DNA of 64,000 nt from assembly GCF_013488205.1 (NCBI RefSeq), contig NZ_CP040908.1:2668001-2732000 (forward strand). The letters are read 5' to 3'. The notes under the pieces were generated by a model, which did not search any database, had not been told where the DNA came from, and saw only the letters and a program-made list of their open reading frames with translations. Both the position numbers and the translations under genes were made by a program. Positions 18,269 to 26,134 of this stretch are shown here, in pieces. The stretch comes from Empedobacter falsenii (GTDB lineage: Bacteria > Bacteroidota > Bacteroidia > Flavobacteriales > Weeksellaceae). The stretch's first letter is position 1. Every line of letters starts with the position of its first letter.

Positions 18269-18673
18269 TTATTTGATTTCGTGAATACTCGATTGGAAAA
18301 AATTGAAGACAAATACCTTATCATAAATCTTACTGATATTGTGTTCTTCTATTGTTTTTAAAATTGATTTTAAGGTTGTGTCTAATTTGTCATTTACAAG
18401 AACAAACCAAGATTCTTTGTTTCTATTTATAGAAATTGTTTCGTTATTTTTAAGATTAGAAATATCCATTAACTTTACTTCTTTAATATGTTCATTCTTC
18501 TCAATAATACAAAAATCATGATGTATACAATCTACAATTTCTAATGTCGGATCGTAGCATTGTATAAAACGATTTAAATCTGTTATTTGAATAATTTTAT
18601 CTTCTTTTTCTGTTGCAGAAAAATTTAGAAGATTTAACTTATTTACCCAAAAATTAAAATTTTTCACACTCAT
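18269..18673 (-). CDS. Hypothetical cytoplasmic protein upstream of the DUF6268 gene
   Basis: 134 residues with no signal peptide or membrane segment. It is rich in Ile/Asn/Lys and has two Cys-His pairs close together (VDCIHHDFCII, around residues 45-55), which could bind a metal, though nothing else supports that. Part of the sequence looks like a LytTR-type strand pattern (ETISINRNKESWFVLVNDKL), but it is too divergent to call. It is first in a two-gene operon facing lytS. Confidence 0.55.
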   Translation of the reverse strand: MSVKNFNFWVNKLNLLNFSATEKEDKIIQITDLNRFIQCYDPTLEIVDCIHHDFCIIEKNEHIKEVKLMDISNLKNNETISINRNKESWFVLVNDKLDTTLKSILKTIEEHNISKIYDKVFVFNFFQSSIHEIK

Positions 18674-18705
18674 AGTATTTCATGTTTTGTAAATTGAATA
18701 GCTAA

Positions 18706-18768
18706 GAAAAGTATAAAAAAATAGTTTTGATCGTTTTTTATACCAACACTAGATTTTTTTATACCAAC
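18706..18768 (-). promoter_or_regulatory. Predicted LytTR operator: paired direct repeats plus -7-like box
   Basis: The element TTTATACCAAC occurs twice (18737-18747 and 18758-18768), 21 bp apart start to start, i.e. two helical turns. LytTR-domain regulators typically bind two direct repeats at this spacing. About 24 bp closer to the minus-strand gene is TACTTTTC (18713-18706), one base from the TAnnTTTG consensus. The repeats therefore sit where an activator of the minus-strand pair would bind. A second, independent example with the same spacing lies before the other LytS system (30014-30077). Confidence 0.5.
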
Positions 18769-18841
18769 CAGAAAAAAAAAGAAGAAGTATAATAAAAACG
18801 TTGGTTCGTATAAACTTTAATAATGGAATAGATTAATCAAT

Positions 18842-18849
18842 TACCTTTG
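18842..18849 (+). promoter_or_regulatory. -7 promoter element for lytS
   Basis: TACCTTTG matches the Bacteroidota -7 consensus TAnnTTTG and lies 23 bp before the lytS start. No clear -33 TTG is seen. Confidence 0.45.
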
Positions 18850-18872
18850 TTATAGATAAGATTTTTATAAAA

Positions 18873-19952
18873 ATGAATTCATTGTTACCTCAATCAAAAA
18901 ATCAAAAAATCATAAATTTTCTAGTAGATAAAAAGTTTAGATTTTCTCGTCATTTACTTTTTATAGTTGGATTTTTATTAGTGATATATAGTTCTACGTT
19001 TGCATCTAATTATTATGGTGTATATAGATATTATGTTATTCTTTTACTATTTGTAGTATTTGTATTAAAAACATACATCAATATTTATATATTGGTTCCA
19101 AAGTTTTTTTTTAAAGGTTACTATATTTTATATCTATTGTTATTAACAATTTTAGTTTATGTGGGGATAAATATTATTGGTCAATCATTAGATGTGTTTT
19201 TTGAAAAATATAGAATAGCTAATCCTAGACATTTTGGTGAAAACATAAGGAGAAGTTATGAAGGGCTTATAGTTGTTGTGCCAATTATTATGATGACAAC
19301 TACCTTAAAACTTTTTCAGAAATGGATTGAAGATAATAGACAAATATCTGAACTGAAAAATTTGACATTTTCAATGGAGATAAATGAATTAAAAAATCAA
19401 ATCAACCCACATTTTTTATTCAATATGTTGAATAATGTAAAAGCATTAATTAGAAAAGATCCTGAAGTAGCGACAGACGTTATTATGAAACTTTCAGATT
19501 TTTTAAGATATCAATTATATGAAAATAATGAAGAAAAAACACCTGTTTCTTCGGAGTTGAAATTTTTAGCTAATTTTTTAGATTTAGAGAAAATTCGTCA
19601 AGAAAATTTAAATGTAGTTATAGAGACAGAAGCGAATAAAAGTGAATTGAATTCTACATACATCCCGCCCAATTTATTTACAACATTTGTAGAAAATGCT
19701 ATAAAGCATAGTGTTAATTTAAATGGAGAAGCAATTTATATAAAGGTAAAAGTTTCGATTATTGATAATCATTTACACTTTGTTTGTTTAAATTCTTTAG
19801 ATCCTAATTACATCATTCCTAATAATAAATTTAAAGGTTTAGGGCTTCCAAATATTACAAGAAGATTAGAACTTTTGTACGGAAAAATGTATACTTTAAA
19901 TATAGAATCTACAAAAGATGAATATGTTGTTAACTTAATAATTCCAATATGA
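18873..19952 (+). CDS. LytS-family sensor histidine kinase
   Basis: 359 residues. Four hydrophobic membrane segments lie at about residues 28-45, 53-70, 83-103 and 131-145, with short connecting loops and no large extracellular sensor domain. The His_kinase (PF06580) domain follows, with the phospho-acceptor H180 in QINPHFLFN, the LSDFLRYQL helix, the N box FVENAIKHS near residue 273, and a C-terminal HATPase with GLGLPNITRRLELLYG. It should autophosphorylate and pass phosphate to the response regulator, whose start overlaps its stop by 4 bp (ATGA). The signal sensed cannot be predicted. Confidence 0.9.
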   Translation: MNSLLPQSKNQKIINFLVDKKFRFSRHLLFIVGFLLVIYSSTFASNYYGVYRYYVILLLFVVFVLKTYINIYILVPKFFFKGYYILYLLLLTILVYVGINIIGQSLDVFFEKYRIANPRHFGENIRRSYEGLIVVVPIIMMTTTLKLFQKWIEDNRQISELKNLTFSMEINELKNQINPHFLFNMLNNVKALIRKDPEVATDVIMKLSDFLRYQLYENNEEKTPVSSELKFLANFLDLEKIRQENLNVVIETEANKSELNSTYIPPNLFTTFVENAIKHSVNLNGEAIYIKVKVSIIDNHLHFVCLNSLDPNYIIPNNKFKGLGLPNITRRLELLYGKMYTLNIESTKDEYVVNLIIPI

Positions 19953-20662
19953 ATTGTATTATAATTGATGATGAGCCTTTGGCAAGAGAAGAAATGGAGT
20001 TATTAATAAACGAAGTTTCTGAATTAGAAATTCTAGGTAAGTTTCCGAATGCAGCTTTAGCTTTAAAGTTTTTAAGTACAATACAACCAGATGTTATATT
20101 TCTTGACATAGAAATGCCATTAATTAATGGGATAGAGTTTGCGCAAAGTGTACCTAAAAATACTTTAATAATTTTTACAACTGCTTATTCAAGATACGCA
20201 ATAGATAGTTATGAATTAGATGCTATCGATTATTTGTTAAAGCCAATTGATAAAAAGCGTTTAGAAAAAGCGATAAATAAGGCAACGTTTTTTTATAATT
20301 TCCTTTCTAATAAAAAGGTTGAAGAAAATACTGTTGAAGAGAATGATGATAATTTTTTATTTATAAAAGCCGATAGAAAACAATATAAAATAAGTTTTTC
20401 TGAAATCTTGTTCATAGAAGGTTTGAAAGATTATGTAGTGCTTTATACAACGACACAGAAGTTAATTACAGCAATGAATTTAAAAACGATTCACCAGAAA
20501 ATAGATTCAGAATTTTTTATACGCGTTAGTAAATCATATATCATAAATTCAAAACATATTAATTCATTTGATAATCATACCATTTATATGAACGAGTTTG
20601 AAATTCCAATAGGAGAGACCTATCGATCAGAATTCATGCTGAAATACTCAAAAGGAAATTAG
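19949..20662 (+). CDS. LytTR-family response regulator
   Basis: 237 residues. The receiver domain (about 1-120) has the acidic pocket DDE at 7-9, phospho-acceptor D53 in FLDIEMP, the switch Thr in FTTAYS near 87, and K107 in YLLKPID. The LytTR DNA-binding domain (about 135-235) shows FIKADRKQYKISFSEILFIE, DYVVLYT, FIRVSKSYIIN and a final EIPIGETYR. It is coupled to the sensor gene by a 4-bp overlap. The probable operator is the repeat pair at 18737-18768. A tRNA-Lys array transcribed toward it follows. Confidence 0.92.
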   Translation: MNCIIIDDEPLAREEMELLINEVSELEILGKFPNAALALKFLSTIQPDVIFLDIEMPLINGIEFAQSVPKNTLIIFTTAYSRYAIDSYELDAIDYLLKPIDKKRLEKAINKATFFYNFLSNKKVEENTVEENDDNFLFIKADRKQYKISFSEILFIEGLKDYVVLYTTTQKLITAMNLKTIHQKIDSEFFIRVSKSYIINSKHINSFDNHTIYMNEFEIPIGETYRSEFMLKYSKGN

Positions 20663-20684
20663 ATTAAAAGAAAGTAGTGTAAAT

Positions 20685-20714
20685 AAAAAAAGCCAAACAT
20701 TTCTGTTTGGCTTT
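20685..20714 (-). terminator. Terminator of the tRNA-Lys array
   Basis: An 11-bp stem AAAGCCAAACA / TGTTTGGCTTT with loop TTTC is followed on the minus strand by T residues. The stem starts two bases after the 3' end of the last tRNA. Confidence 0.8.
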
Positions 20715-20715
20715 G

Positions 20716-20788
20716 TGACCTGGCTGGGGCTCGAACCCAGGACCCCAACATTAAAAGTGTTGTGCTCTACCAACTGAGCTACCAGGTC
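20716..20788 (-). tRNA. tRNA-Lys (TTT), copy 1 (promoter-distal)
   Basis: The cloverleaf reads on the minus strand: acceptor GACCTGG/CCAGGTC, D arm GCTC..GAGC, anticodon stem CAACA/TGTTG with loop CTTTTAA (anticodon TTT), T arm CTGGG-TTCGAGC-CCCAG, discriminator A. The 3' CCA is not encoded. Confidence 0.97.
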
Positions 20789-20839
20789 TCCGTATTTGGA
20801 GTGTTATAGTTTTTATACTTCTTAATAACATGAAGTTTG

Positions 20840-20912
20840 TGACCTGGCTGGGGCTCGAACCCAGGACCCCAACATTAAAAGTGTTGTGCTCTACCAACTG
20901 AGCTACCAGGTC
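20840..20912 (-). tRNA. tRNA-Lys (TTT), copy 2
   Basis: The mature sequence is identical to copy 1. It starts exactly 124 bp from copy 1. The spacer contains a small hairpin (ACTTC..GAAGT) that may guide processing. Confidence 0.97.
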
Positions 20913-20963
20913 TCCGTTTTGGAGTTGTTACTGTTTTTAGACTTCTCAATAACTAGAAGTTAG

Positions 20964-21036
20964 TGACCTGGCTGGGGCTCGAACCCAGGACCCCAACATT
21001 AAAAGTGTTGTGCTCTACCAACTGAGCTACCAGGTC
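20964..21036 (-). tRNA. tRNA-Lys (TTT), copy 3
   Basis: The mature sequence is identical. It is again 124 bp from copy 2. The spacer on its far side is nearly identical to that of copy 2. Confidence 0.97.
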
Positions 21037-21087
21037 TCCATTTTGGAGTTGTTATTGTTTTTAGACTTCTCAATAACTAGAAGTTTG

Positions 21088-21160
21088 TGACCTGGCTGGG
21101 GCTCGAACCCAGGACCCCAACATTAAAAGTGTTGTGCTCTACCAACTGAGCTACCAGGTC
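21088..21160 (-). tRNA. tRNA-Lys (TTT), copy 4
   Basis: The mature sequence is identical and lies 124 bp from copy 3. Upstream on the minus strand is a TATATTTG box (21185-21178), so copies 4-1 may have their own promoter. Confidence 0.97.
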
Positions 21161-21177
21161 TCCGTTTTTTCGGACTG

Positions 21178-21206
21178 CAAATATACGATTATATCTGAGT
21201 TTACAA
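21178..21206 (-). promoter_or_regulatory. Predicted promoter of tRNA-Lys copies 4 to 1
   Basis: On the minus strand a TTTTG (-33, ending at 21204) is followed by 18 bp and TATATTTG (21185-21178), 17 bp before copy 4. The spacing is slightly short but the -7 box is perfect. Confidence 0.55.
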
Positions 21207-21256
21207 AACGAAAGACGTTTTTATTTTTTTATATAAAAAAGAACGTTTTGACTAAG

Positions 21257-21329
21257 TGACCTGGCTGGGGCTCGAACCCAGGACCCCAACATTAAAAGTG
21301 TTGTGCTCTACCAACTGAGCTACCAGGTC
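21257..21329 (-). tRNA. tRNA-Lys (TTT), copy 5 (promoter-proximal)
   Basis: The same mature sequence as the other four. It is separated from copy 4 by a longer, AT-rich spacer (start-to-start 169 bp) unlike the 51-bp spacers of the others. Confidence 0.97.
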
Positions 21330-21347
21330 GGTTTCTTAAATCGAGTG

Positions 21348-21380
21348 CAAATATAGGGCGTTTAATACTAATTTAACAAA
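21348..21380 (-). promoter_or_regulatory. Promoter of the tRNA-Lys array
   Basis: On the minus strand TTTG (21380-21377), 21 bp, TATATTTG (21355-21348) matches the Bacteroidota sigma-A consensus exactly. It ends 18 bp before tRNA copy 5. The remaining gap up to 21627 holds only further TATATTTG boxes on the plus strand (21523-21530 and 21548-21555), probably for the lipoprotein gene. Confidence 0.75.
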
Positions 21381-21627
21381 CGTTTTGTGAAGTTTTTTAC
21401 AATTTATTAATTAATCATTTCGGTTTTAAGAACTTAAATTTAGATAAATTTTTAGTTTTTTTTTGAAAGATAGAATTTCGGATAAGAAAACTGAAAAAAT
21501 AAGCCATAGAAACATCATTTTATATATTTGATAAATGATTTATATACTATATTTGTCATCCAGCAAATCTAAATCTATGTGAACCGAAATTATTTTCGGA
21601 ACGCTATTTAAAGATTGAAATTTTAGA

Positions 21628-22233
21628 ATGAAGAAGAATATACTATATATTATTATTGCTTTGTTTTCGATAGTGTCGTGTAAAAAATCTGACAACCCAG
21701 AGGCAGACGTACCCGATTCTGAATATGCAAACAATTGTAATCAGGAAACAAAAGATGCACATTTGTCTAATTTTGCATTGAAAGAATTAAAGGAATTAAT
21801 AAAAGATCAACCACAGATTATTCATCAAAAATTGAATGATCGTTGTTTCAAGGTTTCTAAACTTGGAAAAAATTTATACATTCAAAATTCAGATCGTTTA
21901 GATTCTTTGAAGATTAAAAACAATAATCAAGGAACGATGTTTTTGAATAAAATAACAGCAATACAGGTTTCGCAAGTGATTGTTTATAAATTAACATATT
22001 CTTTTCCTATTAAATTCTTGAATCAATATAGAGCAGAAATCAAAAAAGATGCGCCAAAATCTAAATACCATCATTCAAATTCAATCGTTACTAACGAAGA
22101 TTATCAAGTAACTTATAATGTTGAACGTTATGATGCAAGACGTTTGGAGAATACGTATTCATATCAAATTGATACGTTTGATGGATATGCGAGATTAACT
22201 ATTTTTTATTCAGAAGACTTACCAGTAGACTAA
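21628..22233 (+). CDS. Hypothetical lipoprotein
   Basis: 201 residues with a type II signal ending in the lipobox VSC (Cys at residue 18) followed by KKSDNPEADVPDSE, a typical flexible start. The mature part is mixed, with a long beta-rich section (YLIQNS-like strands, VIVYKLTYSFPIKFL). There is no recognised family. Two residues-worth of bases separate it from aroK, so the two are probably cotranscribed. Confidence 0.7.
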   Translation: MKKNILYIIIALFSIVSCKKSDNPEADVPDSEYANNCNQETKDAHLSNFALKELKELIKDQPQIIHQKLNDRCFKVSKLGKNLYIQNSDRLDSLKIKNNNQGTMFLNKITAIQVSQVIVYKLTYSFPIKFLNQYRAEIKKDAPKSKYHHSNSIVTNEDYQVTYNVERYDARRLENTYSYQIDTFDGYARLTIFYSEDLPVD

Positions 22234-22235
22234 TC

Positions 22236-22763
22236 ATGATTATTTCTTTAGTAGGATATATGGGTAGCGGAAAATCGACTACCGGAAAAGATTTAGCCAA
22301 AGCATTGGGTTTCGAATTTATCGATCTTGATGATTTTATCGAAAATAAATATCAAACAAAAATTAGTGAGATTTTTGAAAAAGAAGGCGAATTAGGTTTT
22401 CGTAAAAAAGAAAGAGAAGCCTTAAAAGAAGTTCTGACTTCAACAAACATTGTGCTTTCTTTAGGCGGTGGAACTCCTGTTTATTACGATAATATGAATG
22501 AGATTGCCAACAATTCAATTTCATTTTTCATGCGTGTACAATTACCGCAATTGGTGAAACGATTGGAAAATAAAAAAGAAACTCGACCTTTAATTGCTCA
22601 TCTTTCTAATGAAGAAATGATGGAGTTTATTGCGAAACATTTATTTGAACGCAATCAATATTATGAAAAGGCAAAATATACAATCAGCATTTCAAACCAA
22701 AGTACATTAGAGATTTTGGACGAAATTATGAAACATCTTAAAAAGGAGAAGATTTGGAATTAA
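22236..22763 (+). CDS. aroK: Shikimate kinase
   Basis: 175 residues. It phosphorylates shikimate at the 3-hydroxyl in the chorismate pathway, using ATP in the cytoplasm. Walker A GYMGSGKST is at residues 7-15. The substrate-binding Asp pair lies in FIDLDDFIE (D30, D32), Arg is in GFRKKE (R56), and the Gly-rich GGGTP is at 77-81. The lid segment LFERNQYYEKA carries the conserved R near 149. Its last codons form half of a perfect hairpin shared with the convergent gene. aroC lies 9 kb downstream on the other strand. Confidence 0.94.
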   Translation: MIISLVGYMGSGKSTTGKDLAKALGFEFIDLDDFIENKYQTKISEIFEKEGELGFRKKEREALKEVLTSTNIVLSLGGGTPVYYDNMNEIANNSISFFMRVQLPQLVKRLENKKETRPLIAHLSNEEMMEFIAKHLFERNQYYEKAKYTISISNQSTLEILDEIMKHLKKEKIWN

Positions 22764-22781
22764 TCCAAATCTTCTCCTTTT
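22741..22781. terminator. Coding-embedded bidirectional terminator
   Basis: A perfect 18-bp stem (22741-22758 with 22764-22781, arms AAAAGGAGAAGATTTGGA and its complement, loop ATTAA) is made of the last codons of aroK and of the convergent S4 gene. Both stop codons lie in the loop region. Confidence 0.85.
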
Positions 22782-23173
22782 ATAATGATACCTTCAGTAT
22801 CTTCTCCACCCTCTTCTAAATAATCATCCAAATCTCGGCGATCTTTTTTCGTTGGTCGACCTTCTCCTCTTTCACGATAATAATCTTGCGAAAGTTTACG
22901 AAGCTCTAACACATCATATTCTTCTTTTGGCGTTGTATCCACAATATGTAAGGTTAATAATTTAGCTCCAATTCTATTATTTGGCACTTGCAATACTTTA
23001 AAAGATAAATTAATTTGATCTTTTCTCACCTCAATCGCATCACCTGGAATTATATCTCGCGACGCTTTTGCTACATCTCCATTCACTTTTACACGATTCT
23101 TTTTTACCGCATCAGCCGCTAAAGATCTCGTTTTATAATATCTAACACTCCAAAGAAATTTATCTAATCTCAT
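22760..23173 (-). CDS. S4-domain RNA-binding protein (Hsp15-like)
   Basis: 137 residues. An S4 RNA-binding domain fills about residues 1-70: MRLDKFLWSVRYYKTRSLA, AVKKNRVKVNG, and IIPGDAIEVRK. The layout matches heat-shock protein 15 (HslR), which binds stalled 50S subunits carrying peptidyl-tRNA. The C-terminus is acidic (EEGGEDTEGIIIKGEDLD). Its stop overlaps the aroK stop on the other strand by four bases. A role in rescue of blocked ribosomes is inferred from the family. Confidence 0.85.
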   Translation of the reverse strand: MRLDKFLWSVRYYKTRSLAADAVKKNRVKVNGDVAKASRDIIPGDAIEVRKDQINLSFKVLQVPNNRIGAKLLTLHIVDTTPKEEYDVLELRKLSQDYYRERGEGRPTKKDRRDLDDYLEEGGEDTEGIIIKGEDLD

Positions 23174-23240
23174 TTAAAACTGAATATTTGTTAGGTTAAA
23201 CTAATATTTTTTCTAAATTCGCAATATAAATCGAAATAAC

Positions 23241-23999
23241 ATGATAAAGAAATTCTTCGTTACTTTAATTGCATGTTCTGCTGTTTTAGTAGGATGTAAT
23301 AATGATGATGATAATGGTGTAAATAAAGAAACTAAAATTCCAGTTGAAGAACGTAATGCATTAGATGATGAAGCGATTCAACAATATATGGAAGATTATT
23401 ATTTCAATCCTAAAAATGGAAAACTTACAAAGTTTGATACCATAAAAGGAAACGATGATGATGCTTATCCAACATTAAAAAGTTTAGCAAAACAAGATAA
23501 CTTAGGAATTTGGTATGCCGAAAATCCAAATCATAAAGGAACAGGAGAATCTATTGTTTCTAATGATAGTACATCTATTTATCTAAGTTCTATTTCAACA
23601 TATTTTGTTGCAACAAATAGTACAGACTACAAAAGAAAATATGGTTCTTTGGGTCAGTTTTATTATTCAAGTATAAATACTGGAGATGGTTCTGCTACAC
23701 AAGATCCAACTTTTTATTACTTTACACCAACAGCAACAGAAATTAAAAATGGTGTAAAAAGAGAACACATCGAATTAAAAAACTTTGTAGAAGGATTAAA
23801 ACATTTCAAAACAACTGAACGTGCTACAACTGATTTGTATAACTTTCAAGGTGTAATTATTTTACCTTCTCGTTTAGCTTATGCAAGAAACAAATATTAC
23901 GTTCAAAGTACAGGGTTAACTGAATATTCAACATACAGAGACGCAACTATAATTTTCAATTTCGAATTACCTAAAATCGAGAAAAGAACAACAAAATAA
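23241..23999 (+). CDS. Lipoprotein, probable FKBP-type peptidyl-prolyl isomerase-like
   Basis: 252 residues with a type II signal ending VGC (Cys at residue 19), then an Asp/Asn-rich linker. The C-terminal part resembles an FKBP domain: LKHFKTTERATTDLYNFQGVIILPSRLAYA, then a closing strand DATIIFNFEL like the family's final TLIFEVEL. Key aromatic active-site residues are not all clear, so it may be a degenerate FKBP. Flavobacterial FKBP lipoproteins (GldI-like) help fold envelope proteins. Moderate confidence in the family. Confidence 0.6.
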   Translation: MIKKFFVTLIACSAVLVGCNNDDDNGVNKETKIPVEERNALDDEAIQQYMEDYYFNPKNGKLTKFDTIKGNDDDAYPTLKSLAKQDNLGIWYAENPNHKGTGESIVSNDSTSIYLSSISTYFVATNSTDYKRKYGSLGQFYYSSINTGDGSATQDPTFYYFTPTATEIKNGVKREHIELKNFVEGLKHFKTTERATTDLYNFQGVIILPSRLAYARNKYYVQSTGLTEYSTYRDATIIFNFELPKIEKRTTK

Positions 24000-24025
24000 T
24001 TATCTTCAAAACAAGATAATCTTAC

Positions 24026-24055
24026 AAAAACCATCTACATTGATGGTTTTTTTTT
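24026..24055 (+). terminator. Hairpin terminator
   Basis: The stem AAAAACCATC / GATGGTTTTT with a following T run lies after the FKBP-like lipoprotein gene. Confidence 0.82.
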
Positions 24056-24095
24056 ATCTTTAAATTTCAAAATATATTAGAATTAAACCTAAAAA

Positions 24096-25298
24096 ATGAG
24101 TACTATAAAATCTATCGTAGATAACGATTTCTATAAATTTACCATGCAATTTGGCGTTACAAAATTGTATCCAGATGTAATGGCTCGCTATAATTTCATT
24201 AATCGTGGTGAACATCAATTTCCTGAAGGTTTTGCAGAAGAATTGCAAAAAGAAATCAATGCAATGGCTTCACTTGCTTTAACCAAAGACGAAAAAAACT
24301 TTTTCACAACGAATTGTCCTTATTTAAGTCCTGCTTATTTAGATTTTTTACAAGGTTATCGTTATGATCCAAATGAAGTAAAAATCACTCAAAACGGTCC
24401 TGATGTAGAAGTGCATGTAGAAGGATATTGGTATCGCACAATTTTATGGGAAGTTCCAATCTTATGTTTGATTAGCGAAATTTTCTATAAATTGACAAAT
24501 GCGCAACGCATTTCTAACGAAGAAATCACAAAACGTACAAGCGATAAAGTTGATTTATACAATCGTCTTGGCGTTACAGTTGCGGAATTTGGTACGCGTC
24601 GCCGTCACAGTTACGAAGTTCATGATGTCGTGATGAAAGAATTAACAAACCATAAAGGAAAAAGTTTTGTTGGAACTTCTAATGTTCACTTTGCACATAA
24701 ATATGGCGTAAAACCAATTGGAACTCATGCTCACGAATGGTTTATGTTTCATGGTGCACGTTACGGATTCAAAATTGCGAATTCAATCAGTTTAGATCGT
24801 TGGGTAAAAGTTTATTATGGTGATTTAGGAATTGCTTTGACTGACACTTATACATCGGATGTTTTCTTTGGACAATTTGATAAAAAATTATCTAAATTAT
24901 TTGATGGCGTTCGTCATGATTCTGGAGATCCGATTGAGTTTGGAGAAAAAACAATTGCACATTACGAAAAAATGGGTATCAACCCTTTATTCAAAACGAT
25001 TATTTTCTCGGATGGATTAAATTCAGAAAAAGTGGAAATGATTACAAAAGCTTTCAAAGGAAGAATTGGATTATCATTTGGAATTGGAACCAACTTAACA
25101 AACGACACTGATTTAAAACCTATGAATATCGTGATGAAATTGACCGAAATTTCTTCGATAGATATAAAATGGACAGGTGTTGTAAAACTTTCGGACGAAA
25201 AAAATAAACATACCGGAACGCCACGTATGATTGCTCTTGCAAAAGAAATGTTAGATTTAGATGACATTCCATCACATGATGCGCCAGAAAATGATTAA
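24096..25298 (+). CDS. pncB: Nicotinate phosphoribosyltransferase
   Basis: 400 residues, the family length. It joins nicotinate to PRPP with ATP hydrolysis in NAD salvage. The N-terminus SIVDNDFYKFTMQFGVTKLYP is diagnostic. Other family blocks are EFGTRRRHSYEVHD, FVGTSNVHFAHKYGVKPIGTHAHEWFMFHGA (with the active-site His), DTYTSDVFF, FDGVRHDSGDPIEFGEK and IIFSDGLNSEK, then FGIGTNLTND for the phosphate. It is monocistronic and followed by a strong terminator. Confidence 0.96.
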   Translation: MSTIKSIVDNDFYKFTMQFGVTKLYPDVMARYNFINRGEHQFPEGFAEELQKEINAMASLALTKDEKNFFTTNCPYLSPAYLDFLQGYRYDPNEVKITQNGPDVEVHVEGYWYRTILWEVPILCLISEIFYKLTNAQRISNEEITKRTSDKVDLYNRLGVTVAEFGTRRRHSYEVHDVVMKELTNHKGKSFVGTSNVHFAHKYGVKPIGTHAHEWFMFHGARYGFKIANSISLDRWVKVYYGDLGIALTDTYTSDVFFGQFDKKLSKLFDGVRHDSGDPIEFGEKTIAHYEKMGINPLFKTIIFSDGLNSEKVEMITKAFKGRIGLSFGIGTNLTNDTDLKPMNIVMKLTEISSIDIKWTGVVKLSDEKNKHTGTPRMIALAKEMLDLDDIPSHDAPEND

Positions 25299-25320
25299 AA
25301 TCTTACGATAATCCATATAA

Positions 25321-25355
25321 AAAATGTTCTGAAATGATTCTCAGAACATTTTTTT
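25321..25355 (+). terminator. Terminator of pncB
   Basis: A 12-bp stem AAAATGTTCTGA / TCAGAACATTTT is followed by T residues. Confidence 0.85.
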
Positions 25356-25361
25356 ACAACA

Positions 25362-25403
25362 ATAGCTATTTAATTTATTAACTTTAAAAAATTAAATAGC
25401 TAT
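25362..25403 (+). promoter_or_regulatory. Inverted repeat covering a start codon
   Basis: A perfect 15-bp inverted repeat (ATAGCTATTTAATTT and its complement, 12-nt loop) has its right arm running into the AT of the ATG at 25402. If transcribed it would hide the start codon in a hairpin. Confidence 0.5.
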
Positions 25404-26078
25404 GAAAATAATTTTTTACTTTTTTTATTAATTGGGTTGATATCTTGTAAACGCGAATTAACAAGAGAAAAACATGAAAAATTACACCAAGATTCTATCA
25501 ATCAAATAATATTAGCGATGGGTATAAATCCAGATTCATCGTTTTCATATAATAAGTACAATAAAAAATTAAAGAACAGAAATAATACAGACTCTTTAAT
25601 CCGCATAGTATCACCTTCTTTTGCAGAACATCAATTTATATTTTATAATGACACTTTAACCTATTACTATTTTAATGAATTTCCTTACGATAAAATGTGT
25701 GGAACTGGTGCAATAAATGATTTTGAAGACAAGAAAATTACCGAATTATATAAAGTTAAAAAGAAAGATCTGATTAATATTAAATCTGATACTATTGAAC
25801 ATTTTATTCAAAAGTTAGAAACTAAAAATTCTAATGAGGGATTTTATCCTTTTGCTTTAATTCTGGCAATTAATAAAGATTCAATAAAAAGTAAGTCGCT
25901 TAATCAACTTAGAAAATATCTAATCAATAAAAATTATAGATACAATTTTCGTCCACTTTCTACTCGAGAACGTTTAGTTGCTAATGCAAAATTCAATAAT
26001 ACTTCGGATGATTTTTCTAAAATAAATTGGGATAGTGTGTATTATGTAGATTTTAAGAAGTTTTATCCAAACAATTAA
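25402..26078 (+). pseudogene. Lipoprotein gene with a one-base frameshift in the signal peptide
   Basis: ATG at 25402 begins a signal peptide (MKIIFYFF) but the frame stops after nine codons. Adding one T to the T7 tract at 25420-25426 restores an unbroken reading MKIIFYFFLLIGLISC, with lipobox LISC, straight into the 213-residue frame that is open from 25437. The mature part is hydrophilic, starts KRELTREKHEKL and contains RPLSTRERLVAN. No family is recognised. Either the gene is broken, is switched by slippage in the T tract, or the sequence has lost a base. The downstream frame alone could only start at TTG 25437. Confidence 0.65.
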
Positions 26079-26079
26079 T

Positions 26080-26117
26080 CATAAAAAATCCACTTCGTTT
26101 GAAGTGGATTTTTTATG
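26080..26117. terminator. Bidirectional hairpin terminator
   Basis: A perfect 17-bp stem CATAAAAAATCCACTTC with its complement and a GTTT loop lies between convergent genes. Confidence 0.88.
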
Positions 26118-26134
26118 ATTTAAAATTTAATAAA

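Noticed and set aside
20789-21088. Repeated spacers in the tRNA array as a CRISPR-like array
   Set aside because: The repeated unit is a tRNA gene and the spacers are near-identical to each other, the opposite of a CRISPR array.
21330-21627. Possible extra RNA gene after the tRNA array
   Set aside because: Only promoter-like boxes and AT-rich sequence are visible, with no stable structure.
25362-25403. The inverted repeat as an invertible promoter switch
   Set aside because: Only 12 bp lie between the arms and no recombinase gene is near; a hairpin is the simpler reading.
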